Source: an uncultured Collinsella sp. (GTDB lineage Bacteria > Actinomycetota > Coriobacteriia > Coriobacteriales > Coriobacteriaceae). Taken from it: a stretch of DNA of 6,109 nt. The stretch is from positions 1-6,109 of the forward strand of contig CABSMX010000108.1 of NCBI GenBank assembly GCA_902478945.1. The letters run 5' to 3'. Numbering within the stretch: position 1 is the first letter of the stretch; the number at the start of each line of letters is the position of its first letter. Both the position numbers and the translations under genes were made by a program. Shown here one piece after another: positions 5,296-6,109 of the stretch. Under the pieces are notes generated by a model. It saw nothing but the letters and a program-made list of their open reading frames with translations. It was not told where the DNA came from and did no database searches.

Positions 5296-5311
5296 TAAAC
5301 CGAGCGGTTTA
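5296..5311 (-). other. Small hairpin over the prfB stop codon
   Basis: TAAACCG (5296-5302) and CGGTTTA (5305-5311) are exact reverse complements with two bases between. The right arm contains the prfB stop TAA. It is short with a tight loop and no T-run, so any effect on the mRNA end is speculative. Confidence 0.35.
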
Positions 5312-6077
5312 GGCAGACGGGGCCTCCGCGTCAGCGTTGCCGGTAGCCCAACGGTGATAGCCAATCACAAACGGATCCAGGTCGCCGTCGTCAAGAACGG
5401 CCTCGACGTTGCTAGTCTCCACGCCCGTGCGCAGGTCCTTAACCATCTGGTACGGGTAGAGTACGTAGCTGCGAATCTGGTTGCCAAAACCAATTGTGGT
5501 CTTGGGTCCGCGAATCTCATCCAGGGCCTCGGCGCGCTTTTCGAGCTCAATCTCGTACAGGCGCGCCTTGAGGATCTGCATGCACGCGGCCTTGTTTTGA
5601 ATCTGGCTGCGCTCGTTTTGACACGTGACCACGATACCGCTGGGGAAATGCGTCACGCGCACGGCGGAGTCGGTGGTGTTGACACCCTGGCCGCCCGGGC
5701 CGCTTGCATGGTACACGTCAACGCGAATGTCATCGGGACTAATCTCGATATCGATATCGTCGGGCAGTACCGGAATGACCTCGACGCCGGCAAACGTAGT
5801 CTGTCGGCGCTTCTTGTCGTCGGTGGGGCTAATGCGCACCAGGCGGTGAACTCCGGCCTCGGCACGAAGCATGCCAAAGGCGTCCTTGCCTTCGACAGTA
5901 AAGGTCGCGCGATCGATGCCGATGACCTCGGCCGCGGGGCAATCGTTGATGGTGACCTTCCAACCGCGGCGCTGGCAGTACTTCATGTACATCTTAAAGA
6001 GCATGAAAGTCCAGTCCTGGGCCTCCAAACCGCCCTGCCCGGGCTTGATGGTCACAATCGCGTCGCCATGGTCGAAC
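5309..6077 (-). CDS. prfB: Peptide chain release factor 2 (5' part missing at contig end)
   Basis: RF2 ends translation at UGA and UAA. The 255 genuine residues (first full codon 6076-6074) cover the middle and C-terminal domains. GQGGLEAQDWTFMLFKMY (13-30) is the RF2-type start of domain 2; RF1 differs here. The catalytic GGQ lies at 128-130 (5695-5687) in ASGPGGQGVNTTDSAVR, followed by CQNERSQIQNK. The C-terminus has SYVLYPYQMVKDLRTGVET (203-221), as in actinobacterial RF2. The stop-codon tripeptide position reads Ser-Pro-Thr (83-85), not the usual Ser-Pro-Phe; its 45-residue distance to GGQ equals that in E. coli RF2. By comparison with E. coli about 120 N-terminal residues are missing, including any programmed frameshift site. 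The open frame continues into adapter sequence, adding ten false residues (MGSEMCIRDR), which must be ignored. Confidence 0.95.
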
Positions 6078-6109
6078 CTGTCTCTTATACACATCTCCGA
6101 GCCCACGAG
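6078..6109. other. Nextera adapter contamination (Tn5 mosaic end plus read-2 sequence)
   Basis: Positions 6078-6096 are CTGTCTCTTATACACATCT, the 19-bp Tn5 mosaic end used in Nextera libraries. Positions 6097-6109, CCGAGCCCACGAG, are the first 13 bases of the read-2 adapter. Both match the known oligonucleotide exactly and in order. This is untrimmed library sequence joined to the genomic end inside prfB, not a mobile element. Confidence 0.98.

Noticed and set aside
5142..5308. Known riboswitch class in the YitT leader
   Set aside because: A terminator is present, but I recognise no conserved aptamer core or known consensus upstream of it.
6078..6096. Tn5 mosaic end read as a natural transposon end
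   Set aside because: It is followed directly by the Nextera read-2 adapter sequence at the contig end, which marks a library artefact.
1..6109. tRNA, rRNA or CRISPR array
   Set aside because: No cloverleaf, no conserved rRNA segment and no regularly spaced direct repeats with unique spacers were seen on either strand.

Overview
The window looks like the end of a contig from a high-GC, low-complexity-adapted member of Coriobacteriia (Actinomycetota), most like Collinsella or a close relative. The grounds are the GC-rich third codon positions, an actinobacterial-type RF2, a transketolase split into two adjacent genes, a YitT-family membrane protein and a zinc-ribbon membrane protein of a style common in this class. 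The taxonomic call is inference from family resemblance and was not checked by a search.

Five of the six genes lie on the minus strand. Reading them in their own direction, from right to left: prfB (release factor 2, 5' part missing at the contig end), a terminator, a YitT-family membrane protein, a terminator-like palindrome, the N- and C-terminal halves of transketolase (1-nt gap, translationally coupled), a terminator, and at the left edge ftsE (cell-division ABC ATPase, 3' part cut off) with an unusual Pro/Ala/Gln-rich N-terminal extension. The only plus-strand gene encodes a zinc-ribbon protein with one membrane segment (1314-2045). It is divergent from ftsE and convergent with transketolase.

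prfB and ftsE are commonly neighbours in Actinobacteria and many other bacteria (prfB-ftsE-ftsX-smpB). Here about 4.4 kb holding yitT, the two transketolase genes and the zinc-ribbon gene separates them. The non-coding gaps are rich in structure: a 123-bp near-perfect palindrome between the divergent genes, a 67-bp palindrome with four alternating TGATCC/GGATCA sites after yitT, an inverted repeat across the zinc-ribbon stop codon, and tandem hairpin/T-tract units after prfB.

The last 32 bases (6078-6109) are not genomic. They are the Tn5 mosaic end plus Nextera read-2 adapter, so the sequence before them is a contig end and the apparent N-terminus of the RF2 reading frame is artefactual. No new multi-gene system is evident. 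The most interesting biological points are the FtsE extension, an SPT instead of SPF tripeptide in RF2, and a terminator that abuts the yitT ribosome-binding site.
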